A stretch of DNA of 52,974 bases from a virus. Location of the stretch: IMG/VR virus record IMGVR_UViG_3300032073_000043, positions 1 to 52,974 of that record, one strand, 5' to 3'. The notes beneath the pieces are model-generated. The model saw only the letters and a program-made list of their open reading frames with translations, had not been told where the DNA came from and made no database searches. The position numbers and the translations under genes were made by a program. Shown one piece after another: positions 1-10,100 of this stretch. Every line of letters begins with the position of its first letter. Position 1 is the stretch's first letter.

Positions 1-1
1 A

Positions 2-250
2 TCTGATAAGGCAGGGAGATTAAGTGCGGCTGATCCTCATAGTTGGCATTTACCTTGTTATGCAATGCAAAAATCTGCTCATGATAAAAATCTAGAACAA
101 GAGTATGTTTCTTTCTTAAAAAGAAGAGGAGATATTAATTGGCATTTGTTAAGCGACTTAGATACTAAGTTGTTAAAATATGATGGTTGGATGACAGATG
201 AGAAGCTAATTAGAAGCGCTCCTAAGTATTCTAAAATATCAAAAATTTAG
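2..250 (+). CDS. C-terminal part of an unidentified early-type protein (5' truncated)
   Basis: The reading frame is open from base 2 with no stop, so the gene begins outside the window and only its last 82 residues are seen. An internal ATG at 65 is not needed as a start. The fragment has a His/Trp/Cys-containing stretch (DPHSWHLPCY) followed by a charged helical tail. I do not recognise the family. It lies on the same strand as the early genes at the right edge of the window and converges tail-to-tail with the late block, overlapping the end of the 231-353 gene by 20 bases. This fits a circular or permuted genome whose early block closes around the ends. Confidence 0.6.
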   Translation, partial: SDKAGRLSAADPHSWHLPCYAMQKSAHDKNLEQEYVSFLKRRGDINWHLLSDLDTKLLKYDGWMTDEKLIRSAPKYSKISKI

Positions 251-353
251 CTATAACTTCAGCTACAACTTCAACACATAGTAGCAATATAATAGGTATT
301 ATATATTCCCACCAATCATATTTACCATTGTTATTTAAATCAAAAAACTTCAT
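231..353 (-). CDS. 40-aa EF-hand-like/transmembrane peptide
   Basis: This small last gene of the late block starts with MKFFDLNNNGKYDWWE, which fits a 12-residue EF-hand calcium loop (D, N, N, G, D and E at the expected positions). A hydrophobic segment of about 20 residues (YIIPIILLLCVEVVAEVI) follows. I place the start at 353 because the previous stop codon (355-357) is one base upstream. A longer reading from 419 would overlap that gene by 65 bases. The product is probably a single-pass membrane peptide. Its role is unknown, but the lysis cassette is upstream in the same operon. Confidence 0.5.
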   Translation of the reverse strand: MKFFDLNNNGKYDWWEYIIPIILLLCVEVVAEVIAKFLIF

Positions 354-354
354 A

Positions 355-639
355 TTAACACTTCCATCTACGTCTAGCAGCTTTACCTCTTTCACCTGTC
401 CAACCTTTTGATCTTGCACAAAAAGATTTTCTACGCTTAGCGGCTTTACTACCAGGTTTTACTTTACCTGTTACAGCCGTTTTTAGTTTACTGCCTGGGT
501 TTTTCTTTCTATATTCTTTGACACCTTTAGATGTCATACCCGCACCTTCTTCTTTTGTTCTGAAGTTACGGCCTTTGCCTTTAGTAGTTTTTCTTATTTT
601 ACCTTTCTTTAAAAAGGTTGATTCTGGTAAGTTAAACAT
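355..639 (-). CDS. Conserved small basic phage protein (DUF6321-like)
   Basis: A 94-aa, very Lys/Arg-rich protein containing GMTSKGVKEYRKKNPGSKL, SKAAKRRKSFCARSKGW and the C-terminal RGKAARRRWKC. I recognise this pattern as a small conserved protein common in marine phages, labelled DUF6321 from memory. Its function is unknown; nucleic-acid binding is likely from the charge. The two Cys near the C terminus may matter. Its start codon overlaps the stop of the upstream gene by one base (639), so the two are translationally coupled. Confidence 0.75.
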   Translation of the reverse strand: MFNLPESTFLKKGKIRKTTKGKGRNFRTKEEGAGMTSKGVKEYRKKNPGSKLKTAVTGKVKPGSKAAKRRKSFCARSKGWTGERGKAARRRWKC

Positions 640-959
640 TACTTCTTTATCTTAACACAGTTGTTAACCATTTTAACTTTACCACCCTTAGTTTTCTTAC
701 CGCTAGGTGATTTCTTTTTACCTACAGCTTTATAGCCTTTCCAGCAGTTAGCTTTCTTTTTATTAGAAGAGTCTGGAGCTTCATTATCAATCATAAACTT
801 TAAATAGTCAGGATCTTTTTTAGCATCCGCAGCTTCTTTTCTATAAGCTTGATCTATTTCTTTAGCTTTACTAGCAACTTTAGCTATCTTACTAATCATT
901 TTATTAGGTGAACCTAATGCTTGTGGTCCACATCCTTTTCCTTTGTATACACTTTCCAT
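639..959 (-). CDS. Lys-rich small hypothetical protein
   Basis: A 106-aa protein of two parts. The N-terminal half (KGCGPQALGSPNKM, then a helical KIAKVASKAKEIDQAYRKEA stretch) resembles short phage proteins that begin with a Gly/Cys/Pro motif. The basic tail (CWKGYKAVGKKKSPSGKKTKGGKVKMVNNCVKI) carries paired cysteines and may be a small DNA-binding or structural module. Its tail resembles the basic style of the next gene, with which it shares one base. Function unknown. Confidence 0.65.
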   Translation of the reverse strand: MESVYKGKGCGPQALGSPNKMISKIAKVASKAKEIDQAYRKEAADAKKDPDYLKFMIDNEAPDSSNKKKANCWKGYKAVGKKKSPSGKKTKGGKVKMVNNCVKIKK

Positions 960-965
960 AATTAA

Positions 966-1391
966 TTAATTACCACCTTTCTTTTTTAGAACATCACCAC
1001 TTGGTCTTACTATAATGTCTGGCGTTGGTCTAGGATCAGGCTTATTGTTATTATTGTTGTTGTTATTGTTATTATTATTATTATTATTGTTACTAGAACC
1101 TGAACCACTGCTAGGAGCGTATATAGGTCTGTAGTTGTTATAACTAGGTCGGTAATAACCATTGTACCAATTACCATAATATCTATTAGGATATGATATT
1201 ACGTTATAGTATACATTAGGTTTAATCATACTTATAGGTAATCTCAATGTATCACCTTGTTCAGTAACAGCTAGTACATGTGTTACTTGTATTTTAGGTT
1301 GGTTATTGTAAGTACCACAACCAAATAGTAGTGTTAAAAAAAATCCTAGTCCTACGCATCTAATAAAAATTCTTTTGTTTCTGTTTGTCAT
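966..1391 (-). CDS. Lipoprotein with poly-asparagine linker (possible outer spanin)
   Basis: A 141-aa protein starting with a positively charged N terminus, a hydrophobic segment (CVGLGFFLTLLFG) and a lipobox LFGC with Cys25, so it should be processed by signal peptidase II and lipidated. The mature part is Tyr/Asn/Pro-rich (NRYYGNWYNGYYRPSYNNYRP), followed by a run of 16 Asn and a Pro-rich tail. It sits directly after the endolysin gene, the usual place for an outer-membrane spanin. Small lipidated o-spanins are often low complexity and Pro-rich. A superinfection-exclusion lipoprotein is an alternative. No acidic residues follow the Cys, so the Bacteroidetes surface-export signal is not evident. 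Confidence 0.65.
   Translation of the reverse strand: MTNRNKRIFIRCVGLGFFLTLLFGCGTYNNQPKIQVTHVLAVTEQGDTLRLPISMIKPNVYYNVISYPNRYYGNWYNGYYRPSYNNYRPIYAPSSGSGSSNNNNNNNNNNNNNNNNKPDPRPTPDIIVRPSGDVLKKKGGN
1042..1090 (-). repeat. AAY trinucleotide microsatellite encoding poly-Asn
   Basis: Sixteen consecutive Asn codons (AAC/AAT mixed on the minus strand) make an in-frame trinucleotide tract in the lipoprotein gene. Length changes by slippage would keep the frame. Confidence 0.85.
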
Positions 1392-1392
1392 T

Positions 1393-1860
1393 TTATATAA
1401 TTTTATAATAAGTTTTTCTTGATCCCTCTTTTCTATAAGCTTTCAAGCATCTATTTCTATTCACTCCTTCGTTTACAAAGCTAACATGTACCCAGTCTGG
1501 GTTTTCATCAGTGCCAAACTCCCATATCATTTGATCGTAATCTAGGTTTTTCTTTATCCACTCATACATATAAGCATTAGTAGAGTTACCATAGCTATCG
1601 TCAATATCTATAGCTTGGCCTTTACAATGCTGTGACGAGTGACTTCCGCCAATAGCTTTGTTAAGTTGAGGTCCACGAAAGAACGAATTAATCTTTATAG
1701 GATGCGATACGTGCTCTCTAAGAGGTTCAAACACTTTTTCTGCAACTAGCTTCATATTTTCTAATTGCTCTTCTGTAGGATCATTTGCTAAACCAAGTCT
1801 ATTAGCTGTGTTACTATAAGTACCTTCTTTATAGGTTACATGTTTACTTATGTTTTTCAT
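1393..1860 (-). CDS. Endolysin, M15-family L,D/D,D-peptidase
   Basis: A 155-aa single-domain zinc peptidase that should cleave peptide cross-links in host peptidoglycan at lysis. The M15 signature SxHxxGxAxD is present as SSQHCKGQAID (His78, Asp85), and the third zinc ligand is His125 in WVHVS. The conserved RG of M15_3 enzymes is present in FFRGPQLN. There is no signal peptide, so release to the cell wall needs the holin, which is encoded about 39 kb upstream in the same late block. The gene sits between a secreted thioredoxin-like protein and a lipoprotein, forming a lysis/envelope cassette. Confidence 0.88.
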   Translation of the reverse strand: MKNISKHVTYKEGTYSNTANRLGLANDPTEEQLENMKLVAEKVFEPLREHVSHPIKINSFFRGPQLNKAIGGSHSSQHCKGQAIDIDDSYGNSTNAYMYEWIKKNLDYDQMIWEFGTDENPDWVHVSFVNEGVNRNRCLKAYRKEGSRKTYYKII

Positions 1861-2270
1861 TAAAATTTACTTGCTGTGTTAATCTCGTTTATTGTTTCTT
1901 GTATTTCATTTAGATCTGTTGGTAGCAACAAGTCTAGTCCAGCTTTAAACGTTGCTTGTTTTTCACCACCCTTAAATATTAGCAAAGTTGGCGCCATACG
2001 TATTCTATATTCTTTTTTAGCTTTAGCGGCTTTAGATATATCTACTCTATAATATAAAGCATCTTTTACTTGTTCCCATTCATTAAAGCAATTTTCTTTA
2101 TTAAAATCTGCCCAAAACTCTATAAGAATAGTTTGATCATCATCATCTCCAAAGGCAGAATTACCAGAAACTACATCTTCAAAATTATCATCAGTTAACC
2201 AGTATTTATCAGGAACATCTGATTGTGAAAAAGATAAAAATGGTATTAAAATTAAAATTAAATATTTCAT
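1860..2270 (-). CDS. Secreted thioredoxin-fold protein without a CxxC motif
   Basis: A 136-aa protein with a signal peptide (MKYLILILIPFLSFSQS, cleavage after about residue 16), so it acts in the periplasm. The mature part follows the thioredoxin pattern: beta strand ILIEFWADF, the active-site position NKENCF with a single Cys61 where CxxC is expected, then VDISKAAKAKKEYRIR and the cis-Pro motif MAPTLLIFKGG (Pro94). Redox activity through a disulfide is therefore unlikely, while a chaperone, mixed-disulfide or binding role is possible. It overlaps the endolysin start by one base and the preceding TM protein stop by one base, so it belongs to the lysis operon. Confidence 0.7.
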   Translation of the reverse strand: MKYLILILIPFLSFSQSDVPDKYWLTDDNFEDVVSGNSAFGDDDDQTILIEFWADFNKENCFNEWEQVKDALYYRVDISKAAKAKKEYRIRMAPTLLIFKGGEKQATFKAGLDLLLPTDLNEIQETINEINTASKF

Positions 2271-2590
2271 TATCTATTTTTTTGTATTTCGTATATTCTT
2301 TCGTCTAGCTTATCTAGTTTTTCTAATATCATTTCTACGTCATCTTGAGTGTCCATGATAGTGTTACGTATTAACTCGTCTTTCAACTCCCACTCTGTTT
2401 TAGATATAGTAGGCTCAGGCATTTCCATAGCTAAAGCTATATCTGCCTTTAAGCTAAACCAAACACCAGCTAGTGATACTATACCAAACACTAACGCTCC
2501 TATTGTTTTTATTGATAAACCAAAATCTGGTTTACCATCACCATCGATGTCTAAACCTATTTTATAATTTTCATCTAAATTCTTTGCCAT
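2270..2590 (-). CDS. Small membrane protein, TM plus coiled coil, paralogue A (spanin-like)
   Basis: A 106-aa protein. The N-terminal region contains a calcium-loop-like DIDGDGKPDF. A transmembrane segment (TIGALVFGIVSLAGVWFSL, about residues 29-48) and a long charged coiled-coil C terminus follow. The segment IKTIG..FGIVSLAGVWFSL closely matches IKTLIG..VGIVSVAGIWFDL in the next gene, so the two arose by tandem duplication. The topology (one TM, then a periplasmic coiled coil) is that of an inner-membrane spanin, and the location beside endolysin and lipoprotein supports it. The assignment is inference. Confidence 0.6.
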   Translation of the reverse strand: MAKNLDENYKIGLDIDGDGKPDFGLSIKTIGALVFGIVSLAGVWFSLKADIALAMEMPEPTISKTEWELKDELIRNTIMDTQDDVEMILEKLDKLDERIYEIQKNR

Positions 2591-2895
2591 TACTTTTTTT
2601 GTTTTAGTTCTTCAATTGTTGCTATAAGTTTTTCTACATCTTTCTGCAGGTATTCAATTCTTAAATCTTGCTTAGCATCATCTGGCAAAGCACCCATTTC
2701 ACCTCTGGGCCATTTTATTCTAAACTCATCATTTAAGGTTTGGTTATATTCTAATCTAACAAGCTGACTATCTATAGTGCTTATCTTTGCTGTTAGATCA
2801 AACCATATACCAGCTACAGATACAATACCTACGATTATACCTATTAATGTTTTTATGTCAAGTTTTACTTGTGACTTTTCTGATAACTCTTCCAT
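2590..2895 (-). CDS. Small membrane protein, TM plus coiled coil, paralogue B (spanin-like)
   Basis: A 101-aa protein with a short N terminus, a TM segment (LIGIIVGIVSVAGIWFDL, about residues 17-34) and a C-terminal coiled coil ending IATIEELKQKK. It is a clear paralogue of the downstream gene but lacks the Asp/Gly calcium-like loop. Start and stop codons are shared with both neighbours (2590, 2895), which indicates tightly coupled translation. The role is probably in the envelope: spanin subunit, antiholin-like or scaffold. I cannot distinguish these from sequence. Confidence 0.6.
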   Translation of the reverse strand: MEELSEKSQVKLDIKTLIGIIVGIVSVAGIWFDLTAKISTIDSQLVRLEYNQTLNDEFRIKWPRGEMGALPDDAKQDLRIEYLQKDVEKLIATIEELKQKK

Positions 2896-4100
2896 TATTT
2901 AAATGTAAAATTAAGTCCAACGCTACTGTTATATATTTCACTATCCCAAAACTTAGTATATTCACCTTCTATGAATACACCTATTGATTTACTAACTTTC
3001 CAACCAAACATTAAACCAGCTTGATAATCGTCCCATTGCTCTCCCGCAAGTTGATTGTTGTGACCACCTTTACCCCAACTATTACGATGTAAATAACTAA
3101 AATCTACATTACCTTTAACATACTTATGATAAGGTAATATGTAGTTAGCGTAAGCATGTAACCAAAAATTAGATTTATAGTGGTAAAAATCAATTCCGAC
3201 AATAGGGGCAATTTCTGCAAATGGCTCTAATTCGTCCCAAGCTTCATTGTTAAATCTGTTCATTAAATCACCAAATACTTCGTCTCTAAACTGTAAATCC
3301 GTATAAGCAACTATACTACCGTCACCATCAACCCAATACCAATCAGAAGTTGAGTTACCATTTTCGTCGTTAGACGAATAGTATATATCGTCATAACCAT
3401 ATAAAAAACCTAGCGAATACCAAGGGTTAGCTGGGTATTCAAATTCTTGACCCGTATTAGGATCCGTATACATTTCAGTTTCGTTTAACCATATTTCAAT
3501 TGGATTATATCCGTAAGGTTGTTGATGCGTTCTATATATTGCACCTGCGGATATACTTAATTTTTTACCAATAGGTAATCTAGCTCTTATCTCACCAGAA
3601 GTATACTCAAAACCTACGTTACCTGATTCTCTTGATTCAAATTTAGCGATGTGATATTTACCAGTATGTCTTACAAATAATCTTTTATTAGTAAACTCAT
3701 CACCGTTTTGTCTTTCTTTTTCCCAATGTAACAAATACTCTAAACCTTTAACAGCTGATGTTGGTGCTGATAAAGCTGTTTGTTTTTCAATGTCTGCATC
3801 ACCTGTCCAAAAATTACCTGGTTTATTTTCGTAACCAAATCTAGCTAATTTACGTATACCAAAACCAAACCTATAATCATAAGGGTGGTACGTTGTTTCG
3901 TCTATAACATCTGGTATACCATAAAAATCCTGAGGATCTGTTCTAACAAAATATTCTTTAACCTCCATTTGAGGATTATTTACGTCTCCAGCCACATACA
4001 CCGTACCGTATTTTAAAAAGTCTTTATAAACTTCTTTTAAAAACTGTCCGCTTATGTTGCTATACACAAGTAATGCTATTATAGTTATTAGTTTTCTCAT
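2895..4100 (-). CDS. Phage-encoded outer-membrane beta-barrel protein
   Basis: A 401-aa protein with a signal peptide (MRKLITIIALLVYSNISGQ). The body is aromatic-rich and amphipathic, with alternating strands such as YRFGFGIRKLARFGY, GKYHIAKFESRESGNVGFEY, ISAGAIYRTHQ, FWLHAYANYILPYHKY and DYQAGLMFGWKVSKSIGVFIEGEYTKFW. It ends in GLNFTFK, the typical aromatic-ended final strand of outer-membrane barrels. The product would be secreted and inserted in the host outer membrane. It lies between the giant internal protein and the lysis cassette. Receptor masking (superinfection exclusion), outer-membrane weakening at lysis, or an unusual virion component are all possible. Confidence 0.7.
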   Translation of the reverse strand: MRKLITIIALLVYSNISGQFLKEVYKDFLKYGTVYVAGDVNNPQMEVKEYFVRTDPQDFYGIPDVIDETTYHPYDYRFGFGIRKLARFGYENKPGNFWTGDADIEKQTALSAPTSAVKGLEYLLHWEKERQNGDEFTNKRLFVRHTGKYHIAKFESRESGNVGFEYTSGEIRARLPIGKKLSISAGAIYRTHQQPYGYNPIEIWLNETEMYTDPNTGQEFEYPANPWYSLGFLYGYDDIYYSSNDENGNSTSDWYWVDGDGSIVAYTDLQFRDEVFGDLMNRFNNEAWDELEPFAEIAPIVGIDFYHYKSNFWLHAYANYILPYHKYVKGNVDFSYLHRNSWGKGGHNNQLAGEQWDDYQAGLMFGWKVSKSIGVFIEGEYTKFWDSEIYNSSVGLNFTFK

Positions 4101-4102
4101 AG

Positions 4103-7100
4103 TTATTTTCTGTATTTAGTTTTTCGTTTACTAGATGATTTTTTATTTTTAGCTTTAGCTTTTTCAACAGCGGTGTTTTTAACACCAACATCCCAAGTGT
4201 TCCAACCTAAAAACGTAGCAACTCTTTGCCAAGCTTGATTTTGTGAATCAGCAGCAGCTCTTAAGTTGTTTAATTTCATTATAGCTCTATCTAAAGGTAC
4301 GTTTGTAGTAGCAGATACTATATTGGCTATAGCTAAATAAGCTGGGTTATCAATACCCATACCCATTTGAGGTATAATCTTTTTATTAAACTTATATGTT
4401 TGTGTAGCTGAGTAAATTTTTCTAATCTTACTACCAATCGGAGGAGACAAGTTGACAGCTTCAATCATTGTATAAGCGTGGTCTGCTCTATAACCTTTAT
4501 CATTTTGAGCATTAAATTGAAGTATCATGTTTTTTATAGTAGATATACCAGCGCCGTATACACCACCACCTCTTAGTAAACTATCAAGAGAAGTGTTTAA
4601 CGCTCTTAGCTTTTTGTTCTCTAGTTTTTGTGTTAGCTCTTCATCTTCTTCATCATCAAAAGCTAATGCAAATAAACCAGATTGTAAAGTGGAAAATATT
4701 ATATTTTGTAATACACCATAATATAGTATTTTGGATATATTAGTCTTTACATCTCCACGACCATTTTTAATGTCTAGAACAGCTTTTTTAATTAACCTAG
4801 CATACTGCATTGGTGTGTTTTGAAACGCAAGTACTAGTCTACCAAGCGGTCCAGCTTGTTGTTGTGATATTAAAGCAGGATCAGCAGATTGTTGTGATTC
4901 TTCAGATGTTTTAGCAAAATCAGCAAAAGCTTTATCTTTAGCTTGTGCTTCAGTCATACCTTGACTCTTATATGTATTAAATCTATTTCTATAAAAACTA
5001 GCACCACCCATTGATATTGCGAAGCTATCCGCCATCTGTGTAGGTAAGAAACCTTTTTTCAATAAATAAGATATAGCTGCAGAAGCTTTATCTGTTTTAC
5101 CAGCGACAGCTTGAGCTATCTCAGCCTCGTTAACATCACTCTGTAATCCAGCTCTTCTTTGTTTTAGCATGTCTGAATTAAATATCATACTAAAATCAGA
5201 CCAAAACTGTGGTTGATTAGCAAAAGCCATACCAGCTTTTAATGGATTATTATCAGACCAATTTATAAAGTTTATCATAGATATTGTCTGAAGTATAGCT
5301 GATCTACTGTTAAAGAACATTATAGCACCAACAGAATTATTAACCCAATTCATCCAACTATTAACTAGTTTGTTTTTACCGGTGGTTCTGTTCGTACCAT
5401 TTTCCATTCTCCATAATATATCTTCTAAAGCACTTCTATAATCTTCACCATATATAGCTTCAATTTTATTCATGTTCTTTTCAGAAAATATTTCATTTTT
5501 TCTTTCTATCCAATTAGCTAAATACTTTTTTCTATTTGTTTTTTGAGCTATACTAAAGTAATCATAAGCTATGGTACCACTAACCCAGTCTTGACCAGGT
5601 TTTATATAACCTTCTTCTAGTTTAGTTGTAGCGCCAACAAGATCAGCAAAACCTCTCATGTTGTGATTGTTTCTTACTATATCAGATAACTTCTCTATAT
5701 CAACTTTAGACATACCTGGTATTTCAAAACCAGCTTTATTCCATAAATAAACTCTTATGGCTTGTTCGTTTGAATATTGTTTATAGCCTACATCTTTTAA
5801 TAATGATCTGAAAGCTTTTGGAAATCTTTTCTTTAAAGCATAAAAGTCATTACCTAAAGCTTGCTTAGCCGCGTTTAATGATCTTACACCTGCCCAGTAT
5901 GGATCTATTAAAGCTTGTGTAAAGAATTTAAAAGATTTTTCTCCAGCTTTACCTTCAGGTAGCATATTGTACATTAGACCTACAAAGTCTTCAGCTGAAG
6001 GTGGCATCCAGAATTTATACTTACCTTTACCTAATCCAGCTGCTTTACCAGCTGCTCTACTATATTCTTCATTTTTATTAATACCAGATTTTCTTTCTAA
6101 TATAGTGTTAAAGTTTTCATCTAGTGTTTTACTAAATTTAACTTGAGCTAGCTTAACATCATTTTTAACATTAGCAGCTTCTAAAACTTCTTTTACAGCT
6201 TGTACGTTTTTTATTGCATCATCAGCAAATAATATGTTATTGTAACCACTGTTTATTTTATTTACAACCCAGTTGGCTTTAGCGGATGCTTTACCATCTT
6301 CTAAACCAGTTATATTTTCTATAGGTATATTTAATCCCATACCTTTTAAAAACGCATGTATTGCGTAAGCGGCTTCTTGTGGTCTTGCTGTTAGTACATA
6401 TATATCTTTATTACCAAACTTACTGTTTATTTGTTGAGCTAAGTCAAAGAAAGGTCCTTTCTTACCATCAATAACTTTATTAAACTCACTAAAATCAAAT
6501 GCAGCTCCAGCAGCTTCTAAGTCAGCAGATTCAACAGCAAACTCAGTGGCAGTGATTTTTCTCTTTTTACCGTTAGGCATCGTAACACCCACCTTACTAT
6601 TTGACTGAGCTAACGTGTCATCAAAATCAAATATGCTCATACCTTTTTCAACCTTAGAGAATTTAGCTATAACATTATCTTTAGCCATCATTAAAGCTCT
6701 CTCTTGTGGTGTAGCTATTTTAGAAGCTTGAGCATCTGTTAAAACCCAACCTTGACCAAGAACCTCTGGCTTTTTAGGATTTAATGATTTTATAGCAAAA
6801 ATATTTTTATAACCCCAAGTTGCTGGATTATAATATCTCTTATCTATAGGATCTTTAACTATATCAGCTATAGTACCTTGTCTGAACTGTATGTTTATAT
6901 TATCGTCCATAACCTTAGGTATAATAGCTACTTTGTATTTTGCTTTTAACTGATCTGGTGTAAGCTTACTTTTACCATCGTAAAACAATACTAATCTAGT
7001 TAATGCAAATTGAGTTGCCAGCATGTGTTCGTATGTTCTAGGACCCTTGTGTTTTCCCTCAAAGAAAAACTCTACAGGCGCAGCGGACTTAAATAATCCT

Positions 7101-10100
7101 TGCATATCTTGTTTCATAGTTGTCGCTAGCATTGCTTTAACTACTGGATCTATTTTTTTTGATTTAACTATATACTTAATGTAAGAATTTGCTTCATTCC
7201 AAGCTGGATCAGTGTATTCAAATTGTTTTTTGTAATTATCTTGAAACCTTTGTTTTGCTGTTTTTCTTTTACCATCAAGCGTAGATGTAGATGGAGCTGT
7301 TAAGGTTTGTATTTCTTTACCATCAAAAAAGTATTTAGTAACTACAGAATTAACTTCACCATCTTTTTTATATGAAATATTTTCAGCGTAAGTTATACCG
7401 TATTTTTCTAAAGGCTTAACAACAGTTTCGTTAAAATCTTGAGATCCATAAAAGAACTGATAGTATCTAGCCGCTCTTTGTTTATTTACACCAGCTGATG
7501 TATTATGTTTTCTATGTAAACCAAGGATTTTTATAGCTGCTTTAACTTCTGCTTCGCTCATATCAGGCTTAAACTTACTGTGTAAGTAGTCAACTGTTGC
7601 TGTTCTACCTTTAGTAACTGTTGCTGAACCTGGATCATAATAGGTTTGCATCTTACCGGTTTCACCTGTAAACAGCTTTAGCAAGCTATTCGAAAATTCT
7701 GCGTCAGTAATTTTTAACTGCTTATCAGCCTTTAAAAATTCATCTACATTTATGTTTACACCTTTGTCTTCTCCAATAACTTTTTCTATAAATCTTTTTA
7801 TAGGGTTATATATATCGTTTGTTAATCTCTGTATTTCTGCTTTTGTTTCGTCAGGTAACAAAGATGCGATAGTATTTTTTACATTAGCTTTAGTTACGTC
7901 AAGATTATCTTTATTTAACTTCTCAACAATTTTAGTACCATCAACCTTACTAAACTTTAAATCTGGGTCTCTACCTATTTGTTTACCTATAATAGATCTT
8001 AGTGCTTGATTTTTAAAGTTACCTTTATTAACTAGTACTTGCTCAGCTTTACTCATTATTTCTGGTTCAGCTAAAACTTCCATAGTAGCATCGTGAGCAA
8101 ACTCTATAGCTAGTACTTGAGCTAAACTTTCTTTTCTACCACGTTTTAAAAAATATTGTATTAATTCTTCTTTAGTTTTTGGTACTTTTTCAAATTTAGC
8201 ATTACCAGCTGTTTTGCTTTTAACTTTTTTATCTAATGATGATTGTTTTGAGCCTTGTCTATCAATAACTTTAACAACGAGATCTTTGTATCTATTGTTT
8301 ATTAAGTTTTGATCCATCATTTCAAAAGCTTCTTCTATAAATTGATCTAAAAAGTTAGTATAATCTACAGTACTTCTACCCATAACTTCATACATAGTTT
8401 CTTGTAAGTCTAAACCTAATGCTCTACTTATTTCTTTTTGCCATCTTAAATCTGTTATATCTACAGCTTCAGTTATTTTATCACCTTTCTTGTATTGACC
8501 AGTAGCTATATCTTTTTTCAATGCTGATCTTGTAACCATCATTTTTCTAAGAATATTTGTTTTAATAGCTTTTTTAATTCTATTGTGAACTTTACCATCT
8601 CTTTCAAAGCCCATCTTTCTTCTTAATGTTTCTTTGACTTTTACAGGAGCTTGTTTAGCTTTTCTTTCTTCTGCTAGTTTTAAATCTAGTATTTCATCAG
8701 GAGTTAACTCTGTGGTGTCTTCTATTTGAGTAGCAAAAGAATCACCCTCAGCGTTTTTCTTAGCTTGATCGATACTTTTAGTCTGTTTATCTTTTTTAGC
8801 TTCTATAGCTAAAGCTTTGTTAGCTTCTCTTTTAGCGTATACTATGTTACTACCAAACCATTTATATAAACTAGGTGTTTTAGATGGATCATAGTTAACT
8901 AATCTATTTGCTAATTCTTCTCTTGCTAAATCTTTTTGTTGCTTATTTAGACCAGATCCAAATAGCTTATCAAAGTCACCATCTATTATAGCTTCATACA
9001 CTTGTCCAAACCCACCGTTAGCACTTTGAAACTCAGCTTTTGTTTTAGCACCTTTAGTTAAAGCATCTACTATAGGACCAGGATCAGCATCTTGATCTAA
9101 GTTTACTTTACTAAATTTTCTCTTACCTGTCGTTGCTAGTTTTTCACTAGTGAACTTTTTAAATCTTTTATCTGCTTTTTTATTAGCGAAAGCTTTGTTG
9201 TGAGCTATCATAAAGTTTGTAACGTCATCTGCTGTTTCAAAGTTAAGCTCTGCTTTAGGTATACCTAATGCTTCTGATATAAGATCTTTAACATTGTCTA
9301 TAAAAGATTCTATTCTACCTTTGCCTTGTATTTTTCTAGCTATACTTTTATCCTTTGACATTAGATCTGCTAGCTGAGCCAAGTACTCATCTGAGTTTAC
9401 ACCAGTAACTTCTTCATTAGTGTATTTACGTTTTTTAAACTGGTCTAAAACTTGAGCGTGAATATCAGCGTTATTCTTAGACATGTTTTGTTTAAACTTT
9501 TCTATAGCTTTTTGTGCTACAGCGCTAGTTGCTTTGTTATTTAATCTAGCGTTTAAAGCTTGATGAATAAACTCGTGAGCAGCAACGTTTAACATACCAT
9601 TATTTAATGATACGTCTTTGTTTAATACAGCTTTACCATCTTCAGTTATAAAACCAGCACCATTAGATGCTTCATCTCCATATTTATTTTTAATTTCTTC
9701 TTGTGATAAAATTTCTGTTTTACCACCCATGCCTTCAGCTATGTCAGCACCTAACACTTGTTTAACTTGAGCTTGCTCTGTGGCTTTTTTATTTTCTTCT
9801 AATTGTTTGTTTCTTTCAAAATAACTATTAGTTATGTCTTTTATCTCAGCTTTCTTGTTGCTTATCTGATTTTTTTGAGATTGTGTTACTGAGCCTTTTG
9901 ATTCTAAACCTTGTAATTCTTTTTCTAATTCAAAAAGTTTTGTTCTATCACCTTCATCAGTAACTCTAGTATCTAGGTTATTTTTTATAACACCATCTTT
10001 TCTTCTAGCTTCTAAGCCTTCTAATATGGAACTGTTGTTTTTAACATCAAAAGTTATTTGAGCTAATTGTTCGTCTGTCATAGCACCTGTTAGATTCATG

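Noticed and set aside
231-419. Longer start for the EF-hand/TM peptide at 419
   Set aside because: It would overlap the preceding gene by 65 bases, while the ATG at 353 directly follows its stop codon.
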